64,000 nt of DNA, taken from positions 62,780,937 to 62,844,936 of the forward strand of contig JALGQZ010000001.1 in NCBI GenBank assembly GCA_023105745.1, given 5' to 3'. This DNA comes from Austropuccinia psidii (taxonomy: Eukaryota > Basidiomycota > Pucciniomycetes > Pucciniales > Sphaerophragmiaceae). The position numbers and the translations under genes were made by a program. Position 1 is the stretch's first letter; the number at the start of each line of letters is the position of its first letter. Below the pieces are notes generated by a model. That model made no database searches and was not told where the DNA came from. It saw only the letters and a list, made by a program, of their open reading frames with translations. Below are positions 1 to 11,644 of the stretch, one piece after another.

Positions 1-1
1 A

Positions 2-2922
2 CCATTAGGTGCTATAAGGGGACATGAAGTTGATATTACTCTTAATATTGAAAAACCATATCCTCCAGTACTTAGAAGACCAGCTTATCCAGCCAGTCCC
101 AGAGCTAGAGAAGCCTTGGAAAAACCTATCCAGGAGTTAATACAACTTTGTGTACTAAGGAAAGTAGGCCATAATGAAGAAGTTGAAGTGACAACACCTG
201 TTATTATTGCCTGGAATAATGATAAGTCAAGAATGGTTGAAGATTTCAGAGCATTTAATACCTACACAGTTCCAGATAGGTATCCAATCCCTAGAATTCA
301 AGAAACCTTGGATCAATTGTCTAAAGCTAAGTATATAACATCAATGGATGCATTAAAAGGCTTCCATCAAAATGTCTTGACGCCTAAAGCTAAGAAATTA
401 CTTAGAATTATCACTCACTGTGGTATATATGAGTATCTTAGAATGCCATTTGGCATTAAAAACTCTCCATCTCATTATCAAGCAATGATGAATACCATCT
501 TTCCCACAGAACTGTCTGAAGGATGGGTTATAACTTATATTAATGATATTATCATATGTTCTGATTCATGGTCTTTGCACCTTGAAAGACTTGCAAGAGT
601 ACTTCACAAGGTTGCAGAAGTGAACATGAAAATTTCACTTAAGAAAATCCAATTTTGGTTTTGAAGAACTCAATGAATTAGGACATATTGTTTCTGGTTT
701 AAGCTTGGGTATTGACAAAAATAAAGTAGCAGCAGTGTTACTTAAGCCAATACCCCAGAATAAAAAAGAAATGATGTCTTTTCTTGGGTTTGCCAGTTAT
801 TATAGGCAACACTTGAAAGACTTTGCAATTCTAGCCAAGTCACTATATAGAATCTGTGATCAACAGACTGTATTTGAGATGACACAAGAGAGAATTAAAG
901 CTTATGAGAAGATAAAGAAAGCTCTCACAGAAGCACATTTACTCCTCATGCCTGACTGGAATATTCCTTTCAAATTGTACATTGATGCATGTGGAGATGG
1001 ATTAGGGGAAGCCCTACATCAAGTCCAAATTATTGATGACAAACCTACAGGGGGGCCAGTTTGTCATATCTAAAGACAAATCAAACCAACAGAGGCCAGA
1101 TATGGTGCAAGCCATATGGAGTGCTTATGTTTGGTATGGGCACTTGAGAAATTACACTATTATATTGATGGGAGTGTTTTTGAAGTGATAACTGACTGTA
1201 ATGCAGTAAAATAACTTCTTAACATGAAAGCTCCCAACAGACATATGTTGAGATGGCAAATAGCCATTCAAGAATATAGAGGAAACATGACCATAGTTCA
1301 AAAAGCAGGAAATATTCACAAGAATGCTGATGGACTTAACAGGTGGGCATTAGCCAACACTCCTGATAACCCAGCTTATGTACCTTTGGAAGCTGAACCA
1401 CAGATTCCAATTGAAGGGCTTATCATCACTAATATTGGGACTGAATTCTTTGAAGAGGTTAGAGAATCTTATAAGCAAGACAAGAATTGCCATATCTTGA
1501 CCTATTTACTAGATAAAGACTGCAAAGATACATCTTTAGTCAATTCACTGGATGAAGTTTGTAAAATTCCTATTCTGAAGGAAGTTTTCACTTGTTTGAT
1601 GGGATTATTTACCATAGAAACAAACATGCTTGTGTAATGAAATTATGCAGCAGATTGCTTATCAATACCATTCTTCATTAATGCCATCATAGCATCTACT
1701 CTGGACACCTATCAGAAGACAGAACACTTGAAAAGGTGAAGAACTGTGCATGGTGGCCATCTTGGAGAAAAGAAACCATTGAATATTGCCATACCTGTGA
1801 CAGATGTCAAAAAGCAAACAGGAGTACAGGCAAGAAATTTGGACTTATGATCCATATTCAAGAACCAAAGTCCCCTTGGGAAGTTGTTCACATGGATTGG
1901 GTCACAGAACTTCCTCAAAGTGGTGACAAAATCTATAATGCTTGTTTAGTCATTGTAGAAAGATATAGCAAGACTCCCATATTCTTACCATGTCATAAAG
2001 ATGACACTGCTATGGATACAGCTCTTCTTCTATGGAGTAGAGTTATTTCTCATACAGGATTATTTAAAAAAATCATAGGTGGCAGAGATCCCAAGCTCAC
2101 ATCTGCACTTTGGACCAATCTTCATAGATTTTTTGGGACTAAGTTATCATTTGCTACAGCATATCACCCTCAAACAGATGGGCTAGCAGAAAGGATGATT
2201 CAAACTTTAGAAGACATGATCAGGAGATTTTGTGCTTATGGGTTTTAATTCAAAGACTCAGATGGCTTCACCCATGACTGGTGCACATTTATACCTGAAT
2301 TAGAATTGGCATATAAGACATCAGTCCATTCTTCCACAGGACAAACTCCTGCTATGTTAGAGAAAGGATGGAATCCAAGACTCCCAGCAGACACACTGAG
2401 GAAAGACTTGATTGACATTCATCCTACAGCTTCCAGCTTCAAGATAATGATTGATAAAGTAAAAAATCATGCAAAACAAAGTATGAATGATTCTTTTGAT
2501 TATGCAAAACAAAAGTGGGACAAGAGTCATAAATTTCCTGACTTCAACGTAGGGGACTGAGTTCTAGTTTCAACCTTGAATTTTAATAATATCAAAGGCC
2601 CGAAGAAACTTAAAGATTCTTATGTAGGACCTTTTGTTATTGTTGCCTTACATGGAACCAATGCAGTTCAAGTGGAATTGAGTGGTGAATTGGGAAGTAA
2701 ACACCCCACTTTTCCAGTCAGATTGATAAAGCCTTATCAACCAGCTGACAAAGAATTGTTTCCTTTAAGGAACCCAACTCCTCTAACTGTGCCACCAGTG
2801 GAACAGAATGAAGACAAAAAGATAAAGAAAGTCATTAAAGAAAGGAGACTTAGAGGTAAAAATCAGAGAGAATATCTTATCAGATATAGAAATCCAGTAC
2901 ATGAAGATGAATGGCTGGCATA
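2..2922 (+). pseudogene. pol: Gypsy element 1 pol polyprotein, broken (RT-RNase H-integrase-chromodomain)
   Basis: Retroelement polyprotein for reverse transcription and integration. The frame is open from base 2, so pol continues from upstream. RT spans about 2-800, with FRAF and FHQNVL blocks. The catalytic YIDD box reads YINDI near 537-552, so the first Asp has become Asn. An extra T in a T run near 655 shifts the frame. RNase H follows at about 960-1345 (YIDACG, MECL, TDCN, NADGL present), with in-frame stops at 1071 and 1211. The integrase (about 1640-2560) keeps CxxC and the first catalytic Asp (MDW, 1895-1897). The usual SDRDPK is GGRDPK, losing the second catalytic residue. Further stops lie at 2246 and 2558. 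The tail (2576-2922) has the chromodomain-like YLIRYRNP...DEW motif. At least four stops and two frameshifts make it non-functional. Confidence 0.9.
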
Positions 2923-3118
2923 ATCAGAAATACTTGACTCAGATAAACTCTTGAGAAGATTTAGACATGAAAGAAGGCTACAAGCCTGAATATATCTATA
3001 AATGTGCTTTAAATTACTTGATCTTAGTGATGTAAAGAGGTTGGACAGTGGACATTAACCCCCTTTGGGGCTTTTATTCTTCATACCATTGATAAAATTG
3101 TAGTACAATTTTATTTTT

Positions 3119-3131
3119 TGGTGGGAGGGAA
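3119..3131 (+). other. Polypurine tract of element 1
   Basis: A purine-rich run ending GGGAGGGAA lies immediately before the TGTGAGCC start of the LTR. Gypsy elements prime plus-strand DNA synthesis from such a tract. The equivalent tracts occur before the other LTRs (9654-9670, and on the minus strand 30464-30486). Confidence 0.75.
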
Positions 3132-5038
3132 TGTGAGCCTTGAAATATATTTCACATACCCAAATAGGCCACAATCATCTTAAAAATAAATTTTGAATTA
3201 TGCATAACTCATAAGTCATGCATATATCCAAAATTCATCATTTTTGATTTCAGAAAAGATGAATAAATTTTTATTGAGTAAGTAAATCCATGGATTTAAG
3301 GCCAGATTTGGATTCTACACAAAGAATCAGCTAGGGTAGCTCCATCGAGTGAATAAGCTCAAATTAACTCTTTGAGGTGGTAATATGGAAAATACTTCAA
3401 TACCACATAAAAGATCTGTGAAAATGTTTGTTTTTCTTAATTTCACGCCAAAATAATGGGAATGTGAGAAATCCCATGTTACATATAAACTAAGAATAGT
3501 GTTATGCATGTTTTGAGCACTTAATATCATGGTATTTGTACATGGACGTTTGGTAAACCCATATTGGATATCTCACTTTAAGCTTAAATTTCTATTTTGA
3601 CATAAAAAATAAGCAAGGGGGACAAAAGACAGCAAAGAGAGCCAGGGTACCCAACTTCTGAGGCCTCAGAGGTGTGGAAAGCTCCAAAGCTTGGATTCAT
3701 GGCTGATCTTGTCCCAATTAGTAAACTAAAACCTTTTGGGAACTTGGTTACCATGTTACAACTACAGTAAATCTTAAGAAAATAGCAAATAGCCTGCTAT
3801 TTTGACGTGCCAAGGAGGTAAAGAGCTACTTAGACTCCTGTAACCATGTAAATTCTTAATGATTTTCCATGCATAAACCCCAAAAGAGTGATTAAAAGCA
3901 TTTTTGGACTTGTATCCATTGATTTACCTCATAGCAACCAGTTAAACACTGATATTTGCAATTCTACGTAGAAATGAGGTCAAAACTTCAAAAACTCATT
4001 AAAAATACAATTCTTGATGAATCTCTCCAAAACTTTCAGGACCAATGGAGACCTGTATTATCTATGGTAAAAACCTTTTTATAGTTTTACTAGTAAAATG
4101 AAAAGTTTTACTTACAGTCCATTTTTGATGATTCTACGTGAAACACTGAATCTTCAAAAATTCACAGTAATTACAACATGTCATTAAATTGCCAATAACA
4201 TTGATAACTTTGACAAATCGATGATTATTTTGGAATAAAAGAAGATTTACAGATGTTACTCCTTTTATTCTTAACCATATTGGGGTTGGTAGTCACGTAA
4301 AAGCATCAATTAAGTAATTATGATAATCTTACGTGACAACAGATGATGCAATCAATAATACAAAAGGGCTTATTGTTTTCTCACTCACTGGTTTTTCAGT
4401 CTGCTCCATGGCATGCCTCTGTGAGCTGTTTTTGACTTAAAAGAGGCCTCCTCTTGCTGTTTTTTCCATATCAAATCATCTTATTATCATTTAAATCATT
4501 GTTACCAGCAAGTAAGTATTAGTTAAAGCTATTATTAAGTGTTTTAATTCTTTCATAATCAATCAGAAAGACGTGAAATCATATAATCCAACTATATATT
4601 GCTGTAATACTGTTATAAATTAATTTTGATCCCTTAAATCCACAATTCTACGTCAAATCTCTCTATCTTATCTTTCAATAAGCTCTTTGGAACTTCAGTG
4701 AGTGATTTATCCTTAATTCTTGAAGTTTTTCTCTAAATAATTAGATTTATTCAAGAATTATATTTTTAATTATTCTTGCAAAAGATAATTATATATTAAA
4801 ATAATTTGCTCATTTTAATAAAAGAAGTTTTATTATTAAAATCTTCTTGTAATTGCTTCTTGTAGACAATTACTGCTCACTGTTAAGATCACTAGTAGTG
4901 TTTTCCACGTGAATGAAATAATTCTTCAATTATTTAATTGTGGTTATAATAATATTTTATTATTATATTTCATAAAAACAGACATAGTACTGTTGATTAA
5001 TAGTAATATTATCCTCAGTTTCAGAGTCACATCTTACA
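3132..5038 (+). repeat. LTR, family 1 (3' LTR of element 1), 1907 bp
   Basis: Starts TGTGAGCC after the polypurine tract and ends ATCTTACA, giving the TG...CA ends expected of an LTR. A reverse-complement copy lies at 7565-9477 and a third copy at 59253-61058, which fixes both boundaries. It contains nine ACGT tetranucleotides, which make up most of its CpG sites, and a GGTACC-centred block near 3621-3662 shared with other LTR families. The short open frame around 3327-3530 recurs in the other copies but is simply LTR sequence; I do not regard it as a gene. Confidence 0.92.
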
Positions 5039-6650
5039 ATATTTCCTGAAGAATTATAAGAAGGATGGTTAATCATCTATATTGATGATATCATAGTTTG
5101 CTCAGAAACTTGGGAATACTACCTCACAATACTAGAAAGGGTACTACAAAAAATAGTGCAAGTGAATATGAAAATTTCCTTGAAAAAGTGTCATTTTGCA
5201 TATAGTGAACTAAAAGCACTAGGACATGTTGTATCTGGACTTAGTCTAGGCATAGACAAGAATAAAGTAGCAGAAGTACTACTTAAGCCAATTCCTCAAA
5301 CCAAAAAATAAATGCAATCATTTCTAGGATTCACTGGTTACTATAGAAAGCATATAAACAACTTTGCAAAAATTACCAAATCCTTGTATAAACTATGTGA
5401 CCAACAAACAGTCCATGAAATGATGGAAGAAAGAGTCAAGGCATATGAAGAATTGAAAAATTCCCTAACAAATGCCCCATTTCTTCTGATTCCAGATTGG
5501 AAACTACCCTTTAAACTTTACATTGATGCTTGTGGAGAAGGACTAGGTGCTGAAATACACCAGACACAAATTATCAATGATAAACCAGTGGAAGGACCAA
5601 TTTGTTTTATTTCAAGACAGATAAAGCCAACAGAGGCAAGATATGGAGCAAGCCAACTGGAATGCCTCTTCTTAGTGTGGGCTTTAGAAAAATTACATTA
5701 TTACTTGGATGGAACAGTATCTGATGTGATTACAGACTGTAATGCTGTAAAATATCTGCTAGATATGAAAACTCCAAATAGACATATGCTGAGATGGCAA
5801 ATTTCTATCCAAGAATATCGAGGAAATCTGACTATTGTTCATAAATCTGGTAATATTCATAAAAATGCAGATGGGCTCTAGAAAATACCCCTGACAATCC
5901 AGCATGGGTACCACAGGAGGAGCACCATATAGAAGGAATATGTGTTACAGACATTGGCACAGAATTATTTAACCAAGCTGAAGAAAGCTATAAGATAGAC
6001 AAGAATTTCCATATCTTAAGCCAACTTCTGATGAAAGACTTCAAAGATCCATCACTTTCATCAAAATTAGATGAAACATGGAAAAGGTCATATGATGAAG
6101 GAAGATTCCACCTCCTTGATGGAATCCTTTACCATAGAACAAAACACACATGTGTTATGGCCTTGACAGATAGAACCCTGATAAACACTATTCTACATGA
6201 GTGTCATGATAGGGTTGTAGCTGGACATCTCCCAGAAGAAGGAACACTAGAGAGGGTTAAAACCTGCTCTTGGTGGCCAAATTGGAAAAAAGATGTTGCA
6301 AAATACCACCAAACCTGTGACAGATGTCAAAAAGCCAACAGAGCCATAGGAAAGAAATTTGGAATGATGATCCAAATCCAAGAATCAAAATCCCCTTGGG
6401 AAATAGTTCATATGGATTGGGTAACAGCATTACCTCCAGGAGGAGACAGAAGTTATAATGCATGCCTAGTATTAGTTGACAGGTATAGCAAAACTCCCAT
6501 GTTCCTACCATGTCATAAAGATGACCCAGCAATGAAACAGCCATAATGATATTGAATAAAGTTATTAGCTATACAGGCTTATTCCAGAATATTATAAGTG
6601 ACAGAGACCCAAAGTTCACTTCAGCATTATGGACAAATCTCCATAACTTG

Positions 6651-7178
6651 TTTATGACTTTTGTCCCATCTTTCTTTTGCATATTTGAAATAATCTTGCA
6701 TACATCTTTTTTCATGGTGTCTTTCTTTGTCAAGCATTATCTTAAAACTACTTGCTGTTGGATGTATATCTACTAAGTCCTTTTTGAGGGTATCATAAGG
6801 AGGTCTTGGATTCCAACCTTTTTCTAGCATTTCTGGTGTTCTGCCAGTAGAAGAATGGATTGATTTTTTATATGCCAGTTCAAGAGCTGGTAATTCAAAG
6901 ATTCTGATGGTTTTACCCATGATTGGTGTACACTAATACCAGCTCTTGAACTGGCATATAAAACATCAATCCATTCTTCTACTGGCAAAACACCAGCAAT
7001 GCTAGAAAAAGGTTGGAATCCAAGACCTCCTTATGATACCCTCAAAAAGGACTTAGTAGATATACATCCAACAGCAAGTAGTTTTAAGATAACGCTTGAC
7101 AAAGCAAGACACCATGCAAAAAGATTTATGCAAGATTCTTTCAAATATGCAAAAGAAAGATGGGACAAAAGTCATAAA
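6651..7178. repeat. Inverted duplication inside pol (242-bp arms, 44-nt spacer)
   Basis: The left arm 6651-6892 is the reverse complement of the right arm 6937-7178, with only scattered mismatches and equal arm lengths. Both arms encode the same integrase C-terminal segment (LEKGWNPRPP...KERWDKSHK), the left on the minus and the right on the plus strand. The spacer reads in the normal pol frame (FKDSDGF...). The left arm is therefore the copied-in piece; it replaces the integrase stretch between TNLH and FKDSDGF. Confidence 0.92.
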
Positions 7179-7559
7179 TCACCTGACTTCAAAATAGGAG
7201 ACTTGGTCCTAGTATCAACCCTTAATTTTAATAACATAAAAGGCCCAAAGAAATTGAAAGATTCCTTTGCACGACCATTTATGATAAAAGCACTTCATGG
7301 AACCAATGCTGTACAATTGGAACTCACAGGTTAATTGATGAACAAACACCAAACTTTCCCTGTAAGTCTGATAGAACCTTACAGCTCAAGTGATAAGGAA
7401 CTATTTCCACTAAGAAATAAACCCCCACTTGAAATTTCCCCCTTGGAAGAAGGAGAGGAAAAGAAAATTGTGAAAGTCCTTAAAGAAAGAAGGAAAAGAC
7501 ACTGAAAAGAAAGATAATACCTTGTAAGGTATAGAAATTCAACTCAATAAGATGAATGG

Positions 7560-7564
7560 CTACT
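7560..7564. other. Target-site duplication CTACT, left copy
   Basis: CTACT precedes the solo LTR and is repeated exactly at 9478-9482. Without the LTR and one copy, the pol frame reads on from DEW across the site. Confidence 0.85.
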
Positions 7565-9477
7565 TGTAAGATGTGACTATGAAACTGATGATAATATCAC
7601 TATTAATCAGCAGTACTATGTCTGTTCTTAAAAAATATAATAATAAAATATTATTATAGCCACAATTAAATAATTGAAGAATTATTTCTTTTACATGTTA
7701 AACACTGCTAGTGATTTTAACAGTGAGTAGTAATAGTCTACAAGAATCAATTACAAGAAGATTTTAATAATAAAACTTCTTTTATTAAAATAATAAAATT
7801 ATTTTAATATATAATTATCTTTTGCAAGAATAATTATAATGATAATTCTTGAAGGAAACTAATTTTAGAGAAAAAAACTTTAAGAATTAAAGATAAATCA
7901 CTCACTAATATTCCAAAGAACTTATTGAAAGATAAGATTGAGAGATTTGACGTAGAATTGTAGATTTTAAGGACGAAAATTAATTTATAACAGTATTACA
8001 ACAATATATAGTTGAATTCTATGATTTCAGGTCTTTCTTATTGATTCTGAAAGATTTAAAACACTTAAGAATAGCTATAACTAATACTTACTTGTTGGTA
8101 ATAATGGTTTAAATTATGAGAAGATGATGATGATGTAGAAAAAACAGCAGGAAGAGGCCTCTTTTAAGTCAACAACAGCTCACAGAGGCATGCCATGGAG
8201 CAAACTGAAAAAACAGTGAGTGAGAAAACAATAAACCCTTTTGGATTATTGATTGCATCATCTGTTGTCACGTAGGATTATCATAATTACTTAATTTGAT
8301 GCTTTTATGTGACTACCAACCCCAATATGGTTAAGAATAAAAGGAGTAACATCTGTAAATCTTCTTTTATTCCAAAATAACAATTTATTTCTCAAATTTA
8401 TCAATGTTATTGCTGATTTCATCACAGGTTGTAATTACTGTAAATTTTTGAAGATTCAGTGTTTCACGTAGAATAGTCAAAAATGGACTGTAAGTAAAAC
8501 TTTGAATTTTACTGGTAAAACTGTAATTCTTTTTTGGTTGTACCATAGAAAATACAGATCTCCATTGGTCCTGAAAGCTTCAGAAAGATTTGTCAAGAAT
8601 TGTATTCTTAATGAATTTTTGAAGTTTTCACCTCATTTTTACCTAGAATTGCAAATATCAATGTTTCACTGGTTGCTATGAGGTAAATCAATGGATACAA
8701 GTCCAAAAAGGGTTTTAATTACTCTTTCAGGGTTTATCCATGGAAAATAATTAAGAATTGACATGGTTACAGGAGTCTAAGTAGCTCTTTACCTTGTTGG
8801 CATGTCAAAATAGCAGGTTATTTGCTATTTTCTTAAGATTTACAGTAGTTGTAACATGGTAACCAAATTCGCAAAAGGTTTTAGTTTACCAATTAGGCCA
8901 AGATCAGCCATGGATCCAAGCTTTGGAGCTGTCCACGCCTCTGAGGCCTCAGAAGTTGGGTACCCTGGCTCTCTTTGCTGTCTTTTGTCCCCCTTGCTTC
9001 TTTTTCATGTCAAAATAGAAATTTAAGCTTAAAGTGAGATATCCACTATTGGTGTACCAAAAGTACATGTAAGAATACCATGATATTAAGTGCTCAAAAA
9101 ATGTGTAACACTATTCTTAGTGTATATGTAACATGGGATTTCTCACATTCCCATTATTTTGGTGTGAAATTAAGAAAAACAAAAATCTTCACAGATCTTT
9201 TATGTGGTATTGAAGTATTTTCCATATTACCACCTCAAAGAGTTAATCTGAGCTTATTCACTCTATGGAGCTACCCTAGGTGAACTTTTGTGTAGAATCC
9301 AAATCTGGCCTTAAATCCATGGATTTACCTACTCAATAAAAAGTTATTTGTCTTTTCTAAAATCAAAAATGATGAATTTTGGATATATGCATGACTTATG
9401 AGTTATCCATAATTCAAAAAAAATTTTAAGATAAGTGTGGCCTATTTGGGTATGTAAAATATACCTCAAGGCTCACA
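7565..9477 (-). repeat. Solo LTR, family 1, reverse orientation, 1913 bp
   Basis: Reverse complement of the LTR at 3132-5038. It begins TGTAAGATGTGAC and ends AAGGCTCACA, and is flanked by a perfect 5-bp duplication CTACT. No internal retroelement sequence is attached, so it is a solo LTR, most simply left by recombination between the two LTRs of a full insertion. Several ACGT sites of the family are ATGT or ACAT here, as expected from CpG decay. Confidence 0.93.
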
Positions 9478-9552
9478 CTACTTGAGAAAGATATACCAAA
9501 TGCTGATAAACTACCAAGAAGGTTCAGACATGAAAGAAAACCTAAAGAATAG
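9478..9552 (+). pseudogene. Gypsy element 2 pol, C-terminal end after the solo LTR
   Basis: The 24 codons from CTACTT to a TAG at 9550 continue the chromodomain-like tail interrupted at 7564. They match the corresponding element 1 tail after DEWLA (LLRRFRHERR-like). The normal pol stop codon follows. 9553-9653 is 3' untranslated sequence of element 2. Confidence 0.8.
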
Positions 9553-9670
9553 AAAAGTCAAGAATTATTGAGCTTCAAGACTAACAAAGTCTATTGAAGA
9601 GGTAGGACAGTGAATGATACCCTAACTACACATATCACATTGTGGTAAAATCTTTTTTGGTGGTAGGGAA

Positions 9671-11643
9671 TGTGAACCTTTGAGATATGACCACATACCC
9701 AAAAAGGTCACAAGAAATATTTACAATAATTATACCTTTAAAAATAAGTACCTTAAAAACTACAAAACTTCCATAAATAGGCATAAGACTTGGTTTAACT
9801 TAAAGGCCAATGAATAAGAATGTGAAATAAATTACACCATTGGATTCCTCATGGTAAAATACACATATACCATTTTTATGGCATATCTGTAAAGTCAATA
9901 TTTAATGAGTTATAAGTAATAACACGTTATAAAAAACATGAATCCTTAATTTTTTCAAATACCAATGAAACAACGTGTGAAATAAATTGAGACATTGGAT
10001 TCCCCATAAAACTCTACACATAATACAATTAAGAAACTAATCTCGAAAGTCAATACTTAAGGAGTTAAGCTGAATATATGCACTTTTTTGGTCAATGCAT
10101 ATTTTCAAGGAGTTTAGCTAATATATTTTGAAATATACATGATAGAGTGATAAACCAAAAATGAAGTCACCACTTCATTACTGTAGAAACACAGAAACGA
10201 ACTTTCTTTCACAAGCTATAAACAAGGTTAAAACCTGTAATGGATTATTCATCAAAATCAATAAAGCTGTTGACCACTTTGTTGTGAAAGTGGTCCAAAC
10301 TTATAAAAAAGGAGACAGTAAGATTCTACTACTTGATTCATGAAGAATGACATATTTTGTATTACAATATTCAAGGTATAACCCCTTGAAATCATGGTTT
10401 GAAGTTCAAAATATTAGATTTTGACAGAAAAGATGAGTTACAAGAAAATTCATCAAAAATAGAGTTTTAATAATTTAATAGGACTCTCTTAGCCATGTAA
10501 TAATGGAATGCCAAGCTATCAGAATACACTCTCATAATAGCTTTAGCATTTATAACTCAAAAGGTATTCATGATCAAAGTTTAAGCTTAAATTTGATTAT
10601 TTATGATCACTCACTGTAATCTTATTTTAAGTTTAACAGTCATATAAGTGATAAAATTGATTAATACTATTAGATTATGATTAATACTAATAAAATCCAT
10701 GAAGTTTAGTCTTCTTCCAAGCTTATGACGTCATCAAACCTAAAGTTACAGTGATAACTCTAAATAATGGCGTAATAATGAGGTAAGATGGTTTGATCAT
10801 GATGTAATCATCACTAAACCTTAAAATATTGATCAATTCTAGTAGAAAGCATCCGTAAACGTCTTTTAGAAGCCTTCTGGACTCTATAAGGGAGGTATTT
10901 ACTATAAGTAGAGCTCTTTTTACTCTACTTTCCGCCAGATGCTTACAAAACACTAAATAATTAAATCAAAAGGTAATTTATTTATTCTTTATATATAAAA
11001 CTCTTATATTATTAAAGGCCAAAGACAATATTATTATAATCATGATCTTTGACGTGATTATTACATTTATTTAACTGTCTCGTTCAAAATTCTCTCAAAA
11101 ACCTCAATTCCACGTAAAATCAAGAATATTTGTAATTTCTCTTAAGCTTTATTGTAAATATAGTTGAAATAAGTTGTATTTACATTTTTTGGCGTAAAAT
11201 TATTCAAAATTATTATATTAAGTATTAAAAGTATGTTATTTCTTCTTATTATAATAATTTTCTCTCTATTATTACTTTAAATAATTCTATAATTAATATA
11301 AATAGTATTTTTATTAATTTATAACTTTAATATTAGTAATATTATTTTTATTAATTGTTTTTTATTAATAAAAAACAACTTTTTACGCCTTTATTATTTT
11401 TTGGTAACAATAATAAAGTGCTTTTAAATATATTAATCATCTTATACTAATATATTTATTTGTTATATTATTTTTTCATAATATAAATTATATTATTATA
11501 TTTAGTCAATAATATAGTTCTTTTCACACCATAATTATAATAATTCTTTATTATTACAATCATTTTTATTTATAAGGACATTAATAGTACAATAAGTAAA
11601 ATATTAGTAATTTTTACTTATTGTTTCATAGTCAAACCTTACA
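9671..11643 (+). repeat. LTR, family 2 (3' LTR of element 2), 1973 bp
   Basis: Starts TGTGAACC after a TGGTAGGGAA polypurine tract and ends AAACCTTACA. A full-length relative lies at 14102-16055 and a 3' fragment at 47219-47875. It holds a perfect TGACGTCA palindrome at 10726-10733; the copy at 14102-16055 has TGATGTCA at the same place (15144-15151). The 3' third is nearly pure A/T. Short open frames inside (for example 10161-10343) have no support as genes. Confidence 0.9.
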
Positions 11644-11644
11644 G

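Larger units (their letters stand above)
1..5038 (+). mobile_element. Ty3/Gypsy element 1, 3' part (pol + 3' LTR)
   Basis: This is the right-hand part of an LTR retrotransposon. It enters the window in the middle of pol and runs through reverse transcriptase, RNase H, integrase and a chromodomain-like tail, then a purine-rich tract and an LTR. Directly after the LTR, at 5039, the sequence is the middle of the RT domain of a second, related element. Element 1 therefore inserted into element 2, and its 5' LTR and gag should lie left of the window. The left target-site copy cannot be seen; the right one would be ATATT at 5039-5043. Confidence 0.85.
5039..7564 (+). pseudogene. pol: Gypsy element 2 pol, main part (RT-RNase H-integrase), broken
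   Basis: Begins abruptly at the LTR junction inside RT, just before the catalytic YIDDI box (about 5077-5091), which is intact here. RNase H occupies about 5500-5880 with YIDACG, LECL, TDCN and NADG motifs. The integrase zinc finger (HECH...H...CDRC) and first catalytic Asp (MDW) lie at 6031-6546, and SDRDPK follows near 6597-6614. Stops or frameshifts occur near 5310, 5880, 6545 and 7334. The segment that should carry the third catalytic residue (the AERM helix) is missing, replaced by an inverted copy of downstream sequence (see 6651-7178). The C-terminal part resumes at 6895 and ends at DEW before the solo LTR. Confidence 0.9.
5039..11643 (+). mobile_element. Ty3/Gypsy element 2 (partial pol + 3' LTR), disrupted
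   Basis: A second Gypsy element of the same pol lineage as element 1 but with a different LTR. Its 5' part is separated by the element 1 insertion and lies upstream of the window. The visible part holds the end of RT, RNase H, integrase and the C-terminal domain. A reverse solo LTR at 7565-9477 splits the C-terminal domain. A polypurine tract (9654-9670) and a 3' LTR (9671-11643) follow. After that LTR the sequence is the integrase tail of a chromovirus, so element 2 itself is an insertion into element 3. Confidence 0.85.

Noticed and set aside
3327..3530. Minus-strand open frame repeated at 9080-9283 (plus) and 59480-59770 (minus)
   Set aside because: It sits at the same place in each copy of the family 1 LTR. 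The copies vary in start and end, and the similarity is simply that of the LTR. No protein motif.
6257..6544. 95-codon minus-strand frame
   Set aside because: Antisense shadow of the integrase frame of element 2.
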